DNA of 64,000 nt, taken from contig NZ_CP157210.1 in the NCBI RefSeq assembly GCF_046736345.1, positions 1,674,001-1,738,000 on the forward strand, read 5' to 3'. The stretch comes from Hyphococcus formosus. Its GTDB lineage: Bacteria > Pseudomonadota > Alphaproteobacteria > Caulobacterales > Parvularculaceae. The position numbers were made by a program, and so were the translations under genes. The notes below the pieces were generated by a model. That model saw only the letters and a program-made list of their open reading frames with translations, had not been told where the DNA came from and made no database searches. Of this stretch, positions 43,334 through 51,160 are shown piece by piece (the first letter of the stretch is position 1; each line of letters begins with the position of its first letter).

Positions 43334-44333
43334 GGAAAACCCTTCAGCCCGTTGGATTATTGGCTTTTCTGGAGGAAAGGACTCTACCGCGGTACTTAAG
43401 ATTTTTACCTCAGCTTTTCGTAAAGCCAATCCGAGGCCAAACGTTGTCGATATCGTTTATTGCGACACACGCGTCGAAAATGTTTTATTGGATCATTATG
43501 TTAAAGCGCTCATCCGTAAACTGAGAAAAGAGTTCAAAGAGGATGAACTCCCGTTCCGCATCAATGTACTAGCCGCGCATGTAAGCGATGGATTTTTCGT
43601 CAAGCTGATTGGCAGAGGCTACCCACCGCCCACAAACAATTTTCGGTGGTGCACGAAGAATCTTCGAATTAAGCCTGTAGCAAAATTCATAAGTGAAGCT
43701 GCAATCGAAGATGCAATCGTCGTCCTCGGCATGCGCCGTTCGGAAAGTATCCAGCGCGATCGGTCGCTTGACAAAGCAGGCGGCGGGATGTGGCAAGCTC
43801 AGCGCGAGGGACGTCATTCGTATCGCCTTTTCCTGCCGATCATCGATCTCGATTTAGGAAACGTTTGGGACGCAGTATTCATGCTGGAACGGCCGCGCAG
43901 CATTGATCATAACAAACTGGAGTCCATCTATCGCGGCGCATCGGGCGAATGCCCAATGATCAAAGCACCGGACGCGCCCCCTTGCGCTTCGGGACGTTTC
44001 GGTTGTTGGACATGCACGGTAGTAAGGCGCGATCGCTCCGCCGAAGCGCTCATCGAAGCTGGTGAAGTCAGCCTCAAGCCCTACCTACGTTTTCGCGATT
44101 GGCTCGCTGATGTGCGCAATGACCCTAACATGCGGTGGCCTGTTCGACGTAATGGCGTCGAACGCCCAGGCCCTTTTACCCTCAAAGCGCGAGGCCGCAT
44201 TCTCCGTAAACTTGAAGTACTTGAAGCTAAGACTGGCAAAAATCTTTTAAACGCACGCGAGCGCAAAGAAATCTTCCGACTTTGGGAACTTGACATCCCA
44301 ATTGAACGTCAACTCGGGCTGCGCCGTCGCTAA
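43287..44333 (+). CDS. DndC-like PAPS-reductase-family protein
   Basis: A 348-residue ATP-pyrophosphatase (adenine nucleotide alpha-hydrolase fold) protein. SGGKDS at 28-33 is the phosphate loop; FRWCTKNLRI and GMRRSES match DndC; Cys222, Cys233, Cys240 and Cys243 (CASGRFGCWTCTV) form the expected iron-sulfur site. DndC acts in DNA phosphorothioation with DndD/E and IscS, but none of these is nearby, and this protein is shorter than classical DndC. GTG start with GAGGGGA upstream. Likely co-expressed with the overlapping membrane protein. Function is open; a defence role is inferred. Confidence 0.82.
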   Translation: MRDPIQAIAATKTAIEENPSARWIIGFSGGKDSTAVLKIFTSAFRKANPRPNVVDIVYCDTRVENVLLDHYVKALIRKLRKEFKEDELPFRINVLAAHVSDGFFVKLIGRGYPPPTNNFRWCTKNLRIKPVAKFISEAAIEDAIVVLGMRRSESIQRDRSLDKAGGGMWQAQREGRHSYRLFLPIIDLDLGNVWDAVFMLERPRSIDHNKLESIYRGASGECPMIKAPDAPPCASGRFGCWTCTVVRRDRSAEALIEAGEVSLKPYLRFRDWLADVRNDPNMRWPVRRNGVERPGPFTLKARGRILRKLEVLEAKTGKNLLNARERKEIFRLWELDIPIERQLGLRRR

Positions 44334-44772
44334 TAGGATACGGTTCGAATTCGCGCTATTGCAAGGATTAGGGTCTAGCGGGTTTTTGGAGATAACCGTC
44401 TACTAAAATACTCCGTCGCTACCCACACGTATTCGTGCAAACGACAATGCAAATTCGCACTGAAATCAGATAATCCATTTGGATTGTGGCCATAAAGGGG
44501 TCGGCCATTCTTGTTTCGATCCTTATGTCTCCTTTTGCGCGCAAAGCTGACCTTTTTTGAGATCGAAAACAAGCCCCTTTGAATCGGTGCCCAGTAATTT
44601 GCAATCGTTAGCGTTCGAACCTACCCCCAACGCATCCGCTATTCCCGAACAATTCACTGGACTTCCTCCTTACAAAGAGCGTTGCTGTGGCTGTCGCGAA
44701 TGCCTTGTTTCGCCTCCTGCCCGACCGTGTTCGACGCCGGGCTTGTCGCGGTGCAACAACGAGGAGGCAATC
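44334..44772. other. Gene-free stretch before the integration module
   Basis: About 440 bp with no credible gene. It should hold the promoter of the recombination operon; GAGGAGG at 44761 is the ribosome-binding site of the next gene. No -10/-35 pair could be fixed. Confidence 0.4.
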
Positions 44773-45033
44773 ATGGGCCAACATGGAAAGATTACGGCTA
44801 AGCGCCGGACCCAAAGCAACGCACCTGAAAAATCAAAGAAGGATCGAATTCTAGCGCAGCTACGGCGTAAAAGCGGGGCAAGCCTTCAGGATTTAGCCGC
44901 GGTCTCTGGGTGGCAAGACCATTCTATTCGCGGGTTTTTATCCGGCACCGTGAAGAAAAAACTTGGCTATTCGCTGATAACGGAAAAACCAAATAGGGGA
45001 CCACAGCGCTATTACATCCGAGAGGCTAAATGA
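44773..45033 (+). CDS. DUF3489 protein
   Basis: An 86-residue protein, MGQHGKITAKRRTQ, with a winged-helix-like ILAQLRRKSGASLQDLAAVS and GYSLITEKPNRGPQRYYI region typical of DUF3489. Strong GAGGAGG upstream fixes the ATG. Part of the DUF3489-DUF2924-recombinase set found at alphaproteobacterial island ends; it may assist recombination or control the operon. ATGA overlap with the next gene. Confidence 0.85.
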   Translation: MGQHGKITAKRRTQSNAPEKSKKDRILAQLRRKSGASLQDLAAVSGWQDHSIRGFLSGTVKKKLGYSLITEKPNRGPQRYYIREAK

Positions 45034-45500
45034 CCCGGCATGGTGATACCGCAGCGTTGGAACAAGCACTCTCCAGCCTTGACGACCTTTCATTTGGGGA
45101 CCTGAAGCAGCTCTATCATAAGCACCACAAACAGTTGCCGCCCAAACGCATCGGCCGCACGCTTTTAATCCTCGCCATCGCCTATGAGATGCAGCGTAAA
45201 TTCCATCGCGTACGTGTTGATCGTCTGCACAAGCGCGTGCTGGCGCTGAGTGCGAGCAGCAAAAGGCGTCAGGATACCTCCAAAGAAAAGACGGCCCCTC
45301 GCCCATCCCTGCGGCCGGGCGGGCGGCTGGTCCGCGAATGGCGCGGCAAGCAATATGAGGTCTATGTCGCGGATGATGGATGCTATTTAGACGGTAAGCG
45401 CTTTCGATCACTGTCGGCAGCCGCGGAAGCCATTACCGGTGTCAAGCGCAATGGCCCAGCGTTCTTTGGGCTACGGTCGACACGCGTGCGTGCACAATGA
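45030..45500 (+). CDS. DUF2924 protein
   Basis: A 156-residue basic protein. The N-terminal DLSFGDLKQLYHKHHKQLPP and C-terminal LVREWRGKQYEVYVADDGCY plus RSLSAAAEAITG fit DUF2924. The C-terminal half resembles DNA-binding segments of phage proteins. It lies between DUF3489 and the recombinase, overlapping both by 4 nt, so the three are translated together. Precise role unknown. Confidence 0.88.
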   Translation: MTRHGDTAALEQALSSLDDLSFGDLKQLYHKHHKQLPPKRIGRTLLILAIAYEMQRKFHRVRVDRLHKRVLALSASSKRRQDTSKEKTAPRPSLRPGGRLVREWRGKQYEVYVADDGCYLDGKRFRSLSAAAEAITGVKRNGPAFFGLRSTRVRAQ

Positions 45501-47140
45501 AACGCTGCGCCATTTATACGCGTAAGTCGACGGAGGAAGGGCTCGATCAAGCGTTCAACTCTCTCGATGCGCAACGGGAAGCTTGTGAAGCGTATATTGC
45601 TTCACAGCGACACGAAGGCTGGAAACTGGTGAAGACCCGTTTTGATGATGGGGGCCTCTCCGGCGGTAATATGGACCGCCCTGCCCTCAAAGCCCTCTTG
45701 GCAGAGATTGATGCTGGGCGCATCGATCTCATCGTCGTCTACAAGGTGGACCGCCTCACCCGATCGCTGGCCGACTTCGCTAAACTGGTGGAGCGCTTTG
45801 ATGCACAGGACGTCTCCTTCGTCTCTGTAACCCAGCAGTTCAATACGTCATCTTCCATGGGTCGGTTAACGCTAAACGTGCTCTTATCCTTTGCCCAATT
45901 CGAACGGGAGGTCACAGCCGAACGGATCAAGGACAAGATCGCAGCCTCTCGCCGCAAAGGCCTGTGGACCGGCGGCAACCCACCCCTCGGCTATGACAAT
46001 ATCGATAAGAAGCTTGTGGTGAATGAGACCGAAGCGGTCATTGTACGGTCCATCTTCGATCTCTATCTCAAAACGGGCAATGTCCGTGCAATCGTTGACC
46101 ATGGCGTTAAACAGCGATGGACCACCAAACGGCGCGCCAGTGGCAAAGGCGGCAAGCCACTTTCTCGGGGACCGCTTTATCACATCCTTGCTAATCCGAT
46201 TTACGCAGGGCTGATGCGTGAGGGCAAAGATCTTCATCCCGGCAAACATGACGCGATCATTGCGCGTGACTTATGGGAAAAGGTTCAGGAGAAACGCAAA
46301 GCGAGCACAAAGTGGACGGGACCAACAGGAATGGTAACAAGTCCCCTCGCGGGCAAACTCTACGCGAACGATCGTCGCCTTACACCAAGCCACACGTCAA
46401 AAAGCGGAAGGCGTTACCGCTATTATATAAGTGATGCGAATGGATCCCCGGCAGGTGGTGTACGGATAACGTTAAGAGCGGATGATGTCGAACAAGCGGT
46501 CGCTGCGGCACTAGATCGTTGGGCAGAGAACCCGAAATCAGCGACGTTCCAACTTGTAAAGGCCGGCACATCGCTGGCGGTTATAGAGCGCGTTCGAAAT
46601 GCGCTCGAGCACCATCTTAACGATCCATCGAACCTACCAGCCTCCGACCTCGCGCGATGGGCACCGATCATCGAGCGAATTGATCTCACAGAAGACGCGG
46701 TTTCGATCTCCCTTGACGTTGCAGCGCTTCTTCAAACATCGGAGTTGCAGACCCACCTCAGCGCCAAATGCACAATCACCGCACCTGCAACCATCCGCCA
46801 TTGTGGACAGGAGCGCCGGTATCTACTCGGAAATGTCGACCATCAGCGTGGTCCCGATCCGGCCATATCTGGATTGCTTTCCCGCGCCCACCATTGGAAG
46901 AACGCGTGGTTCGAAAACCCTGAAAGAGAGCTTGCAACAATCGTTGACGCAATAGGTGCCGATCAAAGTACAGTCAGCAAAACCATCCGCCTGGCGTTTC
47001 TTGCGCCCGACATTATCGAAGCTTTCCTCAGTGGCACGGCCCCCATTGAAATCAAAGCGGAAACACTGAAGCGGCTTTCTCGGCTTCCAGCCAGTTGGGC
47101 GGAACAACGCAAACTGCTTGGCTTCGACGAACGTCGATAA
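45497..47140 (+). CDS. Large serine recombinase (integrase)
   Basis: A 547-residue site-specific recombinase. The N-terminal resolvase domain has YTRKSTEEGL (nucleophile Ser11), DRPALKALLA, VVYKVDRLTRS and ERIKDKIAASRRKG. A recombinase domain follows (WTGGNPPLGYDN onward, HILANPIYAGLM). The usual CxxC zinc ribbon is degenerate (RRLTPSHTSKSGRRYRYYIS, no Cys pair). The last 150 residues are a diverse helical tail. It lies next to the tRNA-Val end of the island, as expected for the integrase. Its last codons recur in the left scar. Confidence 0.93.
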   Translation: MKRCAIYTRKSTEEGLDQAFNSLDAQREACEAYIASQRHEGWKLVKTRFDDGGLSGGNMDRPALKALLAEIDAGRIDLIVVYKVDRLTRSLADFAKLVERFDAQDVSFVSVTQQFNTSSSMGRLTLNVLLSFAQFEREVTAERIKDKIAASRRKGLWTGGNPPLGYDNIDKKLVVNETEAVIVRSIFDLYLKTGNVRAIVDHGVKQRWTTKRRASGKGGKPLSRGPLYHILANPIYAGLMREGKDLHPGKHDAIIARDLWEKVQEKRKASTKWTGPTGMVTSPLAGKLYANDRRLTPSHTSKSGRRYRYYISDANGSPAGGVRITLRADDVEQAVAAALDRWAENPKSATFQLVKAGTSLAVIERVRNALEHHLNDPSNLPASDLARWAPIIERIDLTEDAVSISLDVAALLQTSELQTHLSAKCTITAPATIRHCGQERRYLLGNVDHQRGPDPAISGLLSRAHHWKNAWFENPERELATIVDAIGADQSTVSKTIRLAFLAPDIIEAFLSGTAPIEIKAETLKRLSRLPASWAEQRKLLGFDERR

Positions 47141-47408
47141 GTCAACGCTGGTAAGTCCGAACGACTTGACTGCCCCCGCGCTCGCCCTTCCGCCAGCATC
47201 AACAAACACTCTGTATAATGATGGTTGCTGTGCGATAACAGTGTGCATCGCTCGCATTTTCAGTTGGTCGTCGAAAATTGGTTTTAGAGACTTTCCGCGA
47301 ATTCGGCTCTGCTTTACGCAAATGGAGATCGTAGAGACAACGTCTTCTCGCAAAATCCCGCGGACATGCAGGCCTTGGGGCTTGTTCCAGTTGGTCGGCG
47401 TGAATTGG
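47141..47408. other. Gene-free right end of the island
   Basis: Between the recombinase stop and the right repeat. Shares blocks with 29230-29374. A 10-bp direct repeat CAGTTGGTCG at 47261-47270 and 47388-47397 brackets 117 bp that are absent from the left copy. No gene. Confidence 0.6.
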
Positions 47409-47429
47409 AGGACTGAATGGTGGGCGGTG
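47409..47429. repeat. Island attachment site, right (attR-like), 21-bp direct repeat
   Basis: Identical to 29375-29395. Its last 12 bases are the CCA end and first acceptor bases of tRNA-Val read from the other strand, so the tRNA gene is kept whole on this side. Confidence 0.75.
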
Positions 47430-47493
47430 ACGGGTTCGAACCGCCGACCCTCTCGGTGTAAACGAGATGCTCTACCAGCTGAGCTAACCGCCC
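47418..47493 (-). tRNA. tRNA-Val (anticodon UAC)
   Basis: 76 nt with encoded CCA. The acceptor arms GGGCGGT/ACCGCCC, D arm, anticodon stem TCTCG/CGAGA with loop TTTACAC (anticodon TAC, reading GUA) and T arm all fold. It is the integration target of the island. Confidence 0.97.
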
Positions 47494-47580
47494 GGATCAA
47501 TGAAGGGAGTTCTTAAACTTCCCTCAGAGCCGCAGTCCATAGCGCGAGCTTGCCGCGCATGCAATGCCCTATTTGAAAAA

Positions 47581-47620
47581 GAAAACGCCGGCCGCGAGTT
47601 TCCGCGGGACCGGCGTTTTC
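47581..47620 (-). terminator. Rho-independent terminator of the HU gene
   Basis: GAAAACGCCGG pairs with CCGGCGTTTTC over a GC-rich inner loop; read on the minus strand it is followed by TTTTCTTTTT. It ends the HU transcript before the tRNA. Confidence 0.9.
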
Positions 47621-47635
47621 AAAGACGAAATTTGC

Positions 47636-47908
47636 TTAGTTAAGCGCGTCTTTCAGGCCCTTACCGGCCGAGAATTTAGGCTGTGTCGATGCCGGGATCT
47701 GGATAGTCTCGCCGGTGCGCGGATTACGGCCTTCACGGGCCTTACGCTCTGCGGCTGAGAAAGTACCGAAGCCAACGAGACGAACATCGTCGCCCGCTTT
47801 CAGCGCTTCCGTGATCGCGTCAAACACCGCATCAACAGCCTTCGCTGCATCTGCTTTGCTCATGTCCGCTGTGTCAGCGACTTTGTCGATAAACTCGTTT
47901 TTGTTCAT
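47636..47908 (-). CDS. hupB: HU DNA-binding protein
   Basis: A 90-residue histone-like protein, MNKNEFIDKVADTADMSKAD, with the DNA-arm GRNPRTGETIQIPAS (Pro at the intercalating tip). Normal length. GGAGG lies just upstream of the ATG. It bends and compacts the nucleoid. A strong terminator follows. Single-gene transcription unit. Confidence 0.97.
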   Translation of the reverse strand: MNKNEFIDKVADTADMSKADAAKAVDAVFDAITEALKAGDDVRLVGFGTFSAAERKAREGRNPRTGETIQIPASTQPKFSAGKGLKDALN

Positions 47909-48053
47909 TCCTCCGGCCTTTCATTTTGGTGCTTGGAGTTGAGAAATTTCGTTCTGAGCCTGATTTTACGCGGGGTTCAGGGGGCTTGGCCAAGGAAAAA
48001 TGGCTTAAAATAAGGGTTTGCTTTCCACAACCCCATTAATCCATTGAAATTAC

Positions 48054-48389
48054 TTATATTTTTTCTTTAGAAGAATTGTGCTCTTTTGCCCAAATTTCGT
48101 GCTCATGGTCGATACAACGGTCAATTAGGAGCCGCCAAACCGGTTCAGCGATTCGTTTCGAGAGCCCCTGTTTATCGGCTTCTGCCAGCACTTTTGCGAC
48201 GACATCCTCTATTCGCCAGGGCAAACGCACCTCATCCTTCCGGGGTTTGATCCGGCCAGCAGCCTCTATATAGCGCTGCCGCACTGAGAGAATCGCAACC
48301 AATTCCCGGTCGAGCGTATCAATACCGAGACGCACATCTTCCATCGACTGGCAGGCTTCGGGCGGGACAATGTCATGAGCTGTTTTCAT
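48054..48389 (-). CDS. Chorismate mutase type II family protein
   Basis: A 111-residue AroQ-fold protein: VRLGIDTLDRELVAILSVRQ, YIEAAGRIKP and ERP-like C-terminal helices with PVWRLLIDRCIDHEHEI. Arg and Lys residues typical of the active site are kept (VRLGID, R38-like, K51-like). Related to PchB-type isochorismate-pyruvate lyases as well, so reaction is uncertain. It starts after the lon terminator and is transcribed alone. Confidence 0.8.
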   Translation of the reverse strand: MKTAHDIVPPEACQSMEDVRLGIDTLDRELVAILSVRQRYIEAAGRIKPRKDEVRLPWRIEDVVAKVLAEADKQGLSKRIAEPVWRLLIDRCIDHEHEIWAKEHNSSKEKI

Positions 48390-48418
48390 GGTTTGAAGTT
48401 AGTCCTTTGCCGCCCATG

Positions 48419-48455
48419 AAAAAAGGTGCGATGGCGTATCACGGCGTCGCACCTT
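48419..48455 (-). terminator. Rho-independent terminator of lon
   Basis: On the minus strand AAGGTGCGA ... TCGCACCTT closes over about 15 nt and is followed by a run of six T. It lies 24 nt after the lon stop. Confidence 0.9.
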
Positions 48456-48478
48456 AACTATTTCGTTCAAGAGAGCCC

Positions 48479-50872
48479 TTAATGCGTGACGACGTTTCCG
48501 CCATCATCACCGGCCTCGCCGGCTGGCGTCGGATCGACCGGCTCTGACCAGTCAATTGGCGTCAGCTTTTGCGTCAGCGCATGGCCTAGCACCTCGTCAA
48601 CGGTGCTTACCGGAATGATTTTCAACTCACTTTTGACGTTGTCCGGAATATCCGCGAGGTCTTTTTCATTGTCCGCAGGGATCAGAACCGTTTTAACGCC
48701 AGCACGAAGTGCGCCGAGTAGTTTCTCTTTCAGGCCGCCAATCGCCAATACCCGGCCCCGCAATGAAATCTCACCGGTCATCGCGATGTCTTTATGAACC
48801 GGCACTCCCGTCAGAACCGATACAATCGCAGTTGCCATCGCAACACCAGCTGACGGACCATCTTTCGGGGTCGCGCCTTCGGGCACGTGCAGGTGAATGT
48901 CGGTCTTTTCAAAGACCGGCGGCTCAATTCCGAATTCAACCGCGCGACTTCGCACATAAGAAGACGCAGCCGATACGGACTCGCGCATAACATCTTTGAG
49001 GTTACCCGTTGGAGTCATCTTGCCTTTACCGGGCATCTTAACCGCTTCAATGGTCAATATCTCACCGCCGACAGATGTCCATGCCAAGCCGGTAACCACA
49101 CCAACCTGATCCCGGCCATCAATCTCGCCGTGACGATACTTTGCGACACCGGCGTAATCCGCAAGATTATCCGCAGTAACAACAATGCTTTCTGCTTTTC
49201 CGACTTCAAGATCACGAACAGCTTTTCGCGCAAGCCGCGAAAGTTCGCGTTCAAGATTCCGGACACCGGCTTCGCGCGTGTAAAGACGAATGAGCGCCAG
49301 AAGGCCGTCATCTTCGATCGACCACTCACCTTCTTTAAGGCCATGGTTCTCAACCAGCTTTGGAATGAGGTGACGGCGAGAAATCTCAACCTTCTCATCC
49401 TCTGTGTACCCCGGAATGCGGATGATCTCCATCCGGTCAAGCAATGGCTGCGGCATGTTCAGGCTATTGGCCGTGGTAATGAACATCACATCCGACAAAT
49501 CATAATCGACTTCGAGATAGTGATCCGCAAATGTCGAGTTTTGTTCAGGATCCAGCACCTCTAGCAAGGCAGACGCAGGGTCGCCACGGAAATCCTGCCC
49601 CATTTTGTCGATTTCATCGAGCAAGAATAGTGGATTGGATTTCTTCGCTTTTTTCATGGACTGAATAATCTTACCGGGCATCGAACCAATATAGGTCCGG
49701 CGGTGGCCACGGATTTCGGCCTCGTCACGCACACCGCCAAGCGACACGCGAACGAATTCCCGGCCGGTTGCCGCTGCAATTGACTTACCGAGCGAGGTTT
49801 TACCAACCCCGGGTGGGCCGACCAGGCAAAGAATCGGACCTTTAAGCTTGTTCATGCGCTTTTGGACTGCGAGATACTCAACAATCCGTTCTTTGACTTT
49901 CTCCAGACCATAATGATCTGTATCCAGAACTTCTTCGGCTTTTTTAAGGTCACTCTTTACCTTTGAGCGGTTGTTCCATGGAATGGCGGTCAACCAGTCG
50001 AGGTAATTTCGAACAACTGTGGATTCGGCCGACATAGGCGACATCTGGCGAAGCTTCTTGAGTTCTGCTTCAGCCTTTGCCTTTGCTTCTTTCGTCAGCT
50101 TGGTTTTTTGAATCTTTTCTTCAATTTCAGAAAGCTCATCGCGACCATCATCGGACTCGCCAAGCTCTTTCTGGATCGCTTTCATCTGTTCGTTGAGATA
50201 ATATTCGCGCTGGGTCTTTTCCATTTGCCGCTTAACGCGGTTGCGGATCTTTTTCTCAACTTGCAGCACGCTCATCTCGCCTTCCATGAGTGCATAGACG
50301 CGCTCAAGGCGTTCGGAGACGCTCGTGATCTCGAGGAGTTCCTGCTTCTCGTGGATCTTGATATTGAGGTGAGAAGCGACCGTATCTGCGAGCTTCTGGT
50401 TCTCTTCAATTTGGGAAATTGAAACGATCACCTCTGGCGGGACCCGCTTATTGAGCTTCACATAGGCTTCAAACTGCGTAACCACTGATCGCGCCAGCGC
50501 CTCAAGCTCCGCATCGTCGCCTTCCGTTTCTTCAACGTAGAGCGCTTCAGCTTCGAAATACTCATCGGTGCGGACATAGTTCTCGATTGACGCTCGCGCC
50601 TCACCCTCAACCAGAACTTTCACCGTACCGTCTGGCAGTTTGAGCAACTGGAGAACGGACGCAATCACCCCGATATTATAAATATCATCGACCAGCGGAT
50701 CGTCATCAGTCGCGTCTTTTTGAGCGACCAACAGGATCTTTTTGTCATTTTGCATGACATTTTCGAGCGCATTCACGGATTTCTCGCGCCCGACAAATAA
50801 CGGCACGATCATTCCCGGGAACACGACGATGTCGCGTAGCGGCAATACTGGATAGGTGACGGTCTCACTCAT
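48479..50872 (-). CDS. lon: Lon protease (ATP-dependent)
   Basis: A 797-residue hexameric AAA+ serine protease. The N domain starts MSETVTYPVLPLRDIVVFPG; Walker A is GPPGVGKTSLGKS, Walker B LFLLDEIDKM; the catalytic dyad is Ser in GPSAGVAMATA and Lys in GGLKEKLLGALRAG. The ATG at 50872 follows AAGGAG; the frame runs 21 nt further but has no good site. It degrades misfolded and regulatory proteins (SulA, CcrM and others, by family). Preceded by clpX, which has its own terminator-like hairpins. Confidence 0.97.
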   Translation of the reverse strand: MSETVTYPVLPLRDIVVFPGMIVPLFVGREKSVNALENVMQNDKKILLVAQKDATDDDPLVDDIYNIGVIASVLQLLKLPDGTVKVLVEGEARASIENYVRTDEYFEAEALYVEETEGDDAELEALARSVVTQFEAYVKLNKRVPPEVIVSISQIEENQKLADTVASHLNIKIHEKQELLEITSVSERLERVYALMEGEMSVLQVEKKIRNRVKRQMEKTQREYYLNEQMKAIQKELGESDDGRDELSEIEEKIQKTKLTKEAKAKAEAELKKLRQMSPMSAESTVVRNYLDWLTAIPWNNRSKVKSDLKKAEEVLDTDHYGLEKVKERIVEYLAVQKRMNKLKGPILCLVGPPGVGKTSLGKSIAAATGREFVRVSLGGVRDEAEIRGHRRTYIGSMPGKIIQSMKKAKKSNPLFLLDEIDKMGQDFRGDPASALLEVLDPEQNSTFADHYLEVDYDLSDVMFITTANSLNMPQPLLDRMEIIRIPGYTEDEKVEISRRHLIPKLVENHGLKEGEWSIEDDGLLALIRLYTREAGVRNLERELSRLARKAVRDLEVGKAESIVVTADNLADYAGVAKYRHGEIDGRDQVGVVTGLAWTSVGGEILTIEAVKMPGKGKMTPTGNLKDVMRESVSAASSYVRSRAVEFGIEPPVFEKTDIHLHVPEGATPKDGPSAGVAMATAIVSVLTGVPVHKDIAMTGEISLRGRVLAIGGLKEKLLGALRAGVKTVLIPADNEKDLADIPDNVKSELKIIPVSTVDEVLGHALTQKLTPIDWSEPVDPTPAGEAGDDGGNVVTH

Positions 50873-50894
50873 CGAAAACTCCTTTTGGCGCACA

Positions 50895-50900
50895 ATTATA
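50895..50900 (-). promoter_or_regulatory. Candidate -10 element for lon
   Basis: TATAAT on the minus strand 23 nt before the ATG. The -35 region (CGTGAA at 17-nt spacing) is weak. Would give a short leader. Confidence 0.3.
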
Positions 50901-51028
50901 GCGACGCCCGGCTATTCTTCACGACCTTACTCTATTGGGCAGCGGTTCGACCGGATGCGCAACATTGGATTGAAGCTGCTACGTCACTGATTATACACAA
51001 CCCGGGTGACAGGTCGGTTAAAGGCCGA

Positions 51029-51053
51029 ACCGCCGCTGTGATACAGCGGCGGT
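51029..51053 (-). terminator. Strong hairpin in the clpX-lon intergenic region
   Basis: ACCGCCGCTG pairs perfectly with CAGCGGCGGT over TGATA. No T run follows on either strand, so it may stabilise or regulate rather than terminate. Confidence 0.5.
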
Positions 51054-51125
51054 GACTATAGAACCAATGTGGTTTTCAAAATCGCATTTTCAAGTTGTAA
51101 AATCGGTGTTCACAACTCTTGTGAG

Positions 51126-51151
51126 AACCGCGGCTTCGAAAACCCGCGGTT
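51126..51151 (-). terminator. Hairpin after clpX
   Basis: AACCGCGG and CCGCGGTT pair over CTTCGAAAAC, ten nt after the clpX stop. The T run is poor on the minus strand. Confidence 0.45.
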
Positions 51152-51160
51152 TTCCCCAAT

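Noticed and set aside
49054..49564. Long frames opposite lon on the plus strand
   Set aside because: Shadows of a well-supported conserved gene; no start signals or known domains.
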